Origin: Oryzisolibacter propanilivorax
Lineage (GTDB): Bacteria > Pseudomonadota > Gammaproteobacteria > Burkholderiales > Burkholderiaceae_C
Direction of reading: 5' to 3'
Length of the DNA: 64,000 bases
Assembly (NCBI RefSeq): GCF_900103645.1
Contig: NZ_FNHP01000001.1
Span: 372,001 to 436,000, forward strand
Part shown: positions 59,964 through 64,000 of the stretch, in pieces
Position numbering within the stretch: the first letter of the stretch is position 1
Layout of the letters: each line of letters starts with the position of its first letter
The notes under the pieces: generated by a model
What the model was told of the DNA's origin: nothing
What the model saw: only the letters and a program-made list of their open reading frames with translations
Databases searched by the model: none
Translations under genes and position numbers: made by a program

Positions 59964-59984
59964 AGCCGCGCGCTACAATAAACG

Positions 59985-60095
59985 GCTTTCCCGCCCAACA
60001 GTCGCCCGGCCGCACGAAAAGCAATCCCATCCAAAGCATCCGCCTGCAGGACGTACCGTCCCGCAGGCTGCCGGGCGACCCGCAATTTTTCGGAG
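59985..60095 (+). promoter_or_regulatory. Structured carA leader with nested stems; possible attenuator
   Basis: A perfect 10-base outer stem (60001-60010 GTCGCCCGGC with 60070-60079 GCCGGGCGAC) encloses an inner hairpin (60042-60068, 11 pairs with one mismatch, 3-base loop). AATTTTT follows 5 bases after the outer stem, and the carA ribosome binding site (GGAG, 60092-60095) comes next. TACAAT at 59974-59979 may be a -10 element. It looks like an attenuator or regulatory RNA for pyrimidine / arginine control, but could also terminate the relA transcript. Confidence 0.5.
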
Positions 60096-60101
60096 AACCC
60101 C

Positions 60102-61277
<1,176 letters not shown>

Positions 61278-61307
61278 ACGCCTGCCGTCCGACCGAACCC
61301 TGACACC

Positions 61308-64000
<2,693 letters not shown>

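Overview
The window is a GC-rich, densely coding stretch of a betaproteobacterial chromosome, most likely Comamonadaceae (Acidovorax / Alicycliphilus / Diaphorobacter / Melaminivora neighbourhood). This rests on the housekeeping gene types, on the many ATGA-type gene overlaps, and on about a dozen copies of a short palindromic intergenic element (called T1 here: two arms around GCCCTTG-N5-CAAGGGC and a GCAGCTATCAAAA-like tail) that I associate with that family. No phage, IS element, CRISPR array or rRNA operon is visible. There is one tRNA gene (Ser-GGA).

Layout. 1-342: end of a cell-division pair (zapA and a ZapB-like coiled coil). 392-7466: cobalamin riboswitch, then btuB-cobB-cobU-btuF-btuC-btuD, an overlapping B12 uptake and salvage operon. 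7582-10405: small exported protein and a His-rich ZnuD-type TonB receptor. 10523-11092: cobO. 11169-15089: ogt, a DUF2254 / Na+:H+ antiporter pair, and DUF421. 15156-16521: tRNA-Ser with terminator, and a zinc alcohol dehydrogenase. 16792-22735: second B12 operon, cbiB-cobC-[HipA-like kinase]-[DUF3037]-cobQ-cobT. 23030-26355: ferritin-like lipoprotein, ZIP metal transporter, ECF sigma factor and ChrR-type zinc anti-sigma factor. 26408-32816: diguanylate cyclase, then a tripartite efflux operon (nodT-type channel, HlyD, MFS) under a TetR repressor with two visible operators. 32988-40923: hdhA steroid dehydrogenase, serine hydrolase, kgtP-like transporter, nth, aminotransferase, slyX and small genes. 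40948-43855: alcohol dehydrogenase and an NsrR / Ric / truncated haemoglobin nitrosative-stress group. 43913-45529: argP/argO. 45720-52380: serB, a membrane protein, mfd, ispD-ispF. 52691-54906: EnvZ/OmpR-like pair. 55133-64000: SIMPL protein, hydroxybutyrate dehydrogenase, hydrolase, relA, carA and carB (carB runs off the end).

How the genes work together. The B12 genes form an uptake-plus-late-steps pathway: import (BtuB, BtuFCD), a,c-amidation (CobB), adenosylation (CobO), remaining amidations (CobQ), aminopropanol attachment (CobC, CbiB), nucleotide-loop activation (CobU, CobT). No corrin-ring genes and no cobS are in the window. Several features of these B12 genes are unusual: palindromic repeats lie in frame inside cobU, cbiB and cobC; CobB has Gly where the glutaminase nucleophile Cys is expected; and a HipA-like kinase plus DUF3037 pair is translationally coupled between cobC and cobQ.

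Other points worth a look are the ferritin / ZIP / ECF / ChrR operon, the nested stem structure in the carA leader, and the TetR operators between an efflux operon and hdhA. Function calls rest on reading motifs in the translations. No database search was possible.
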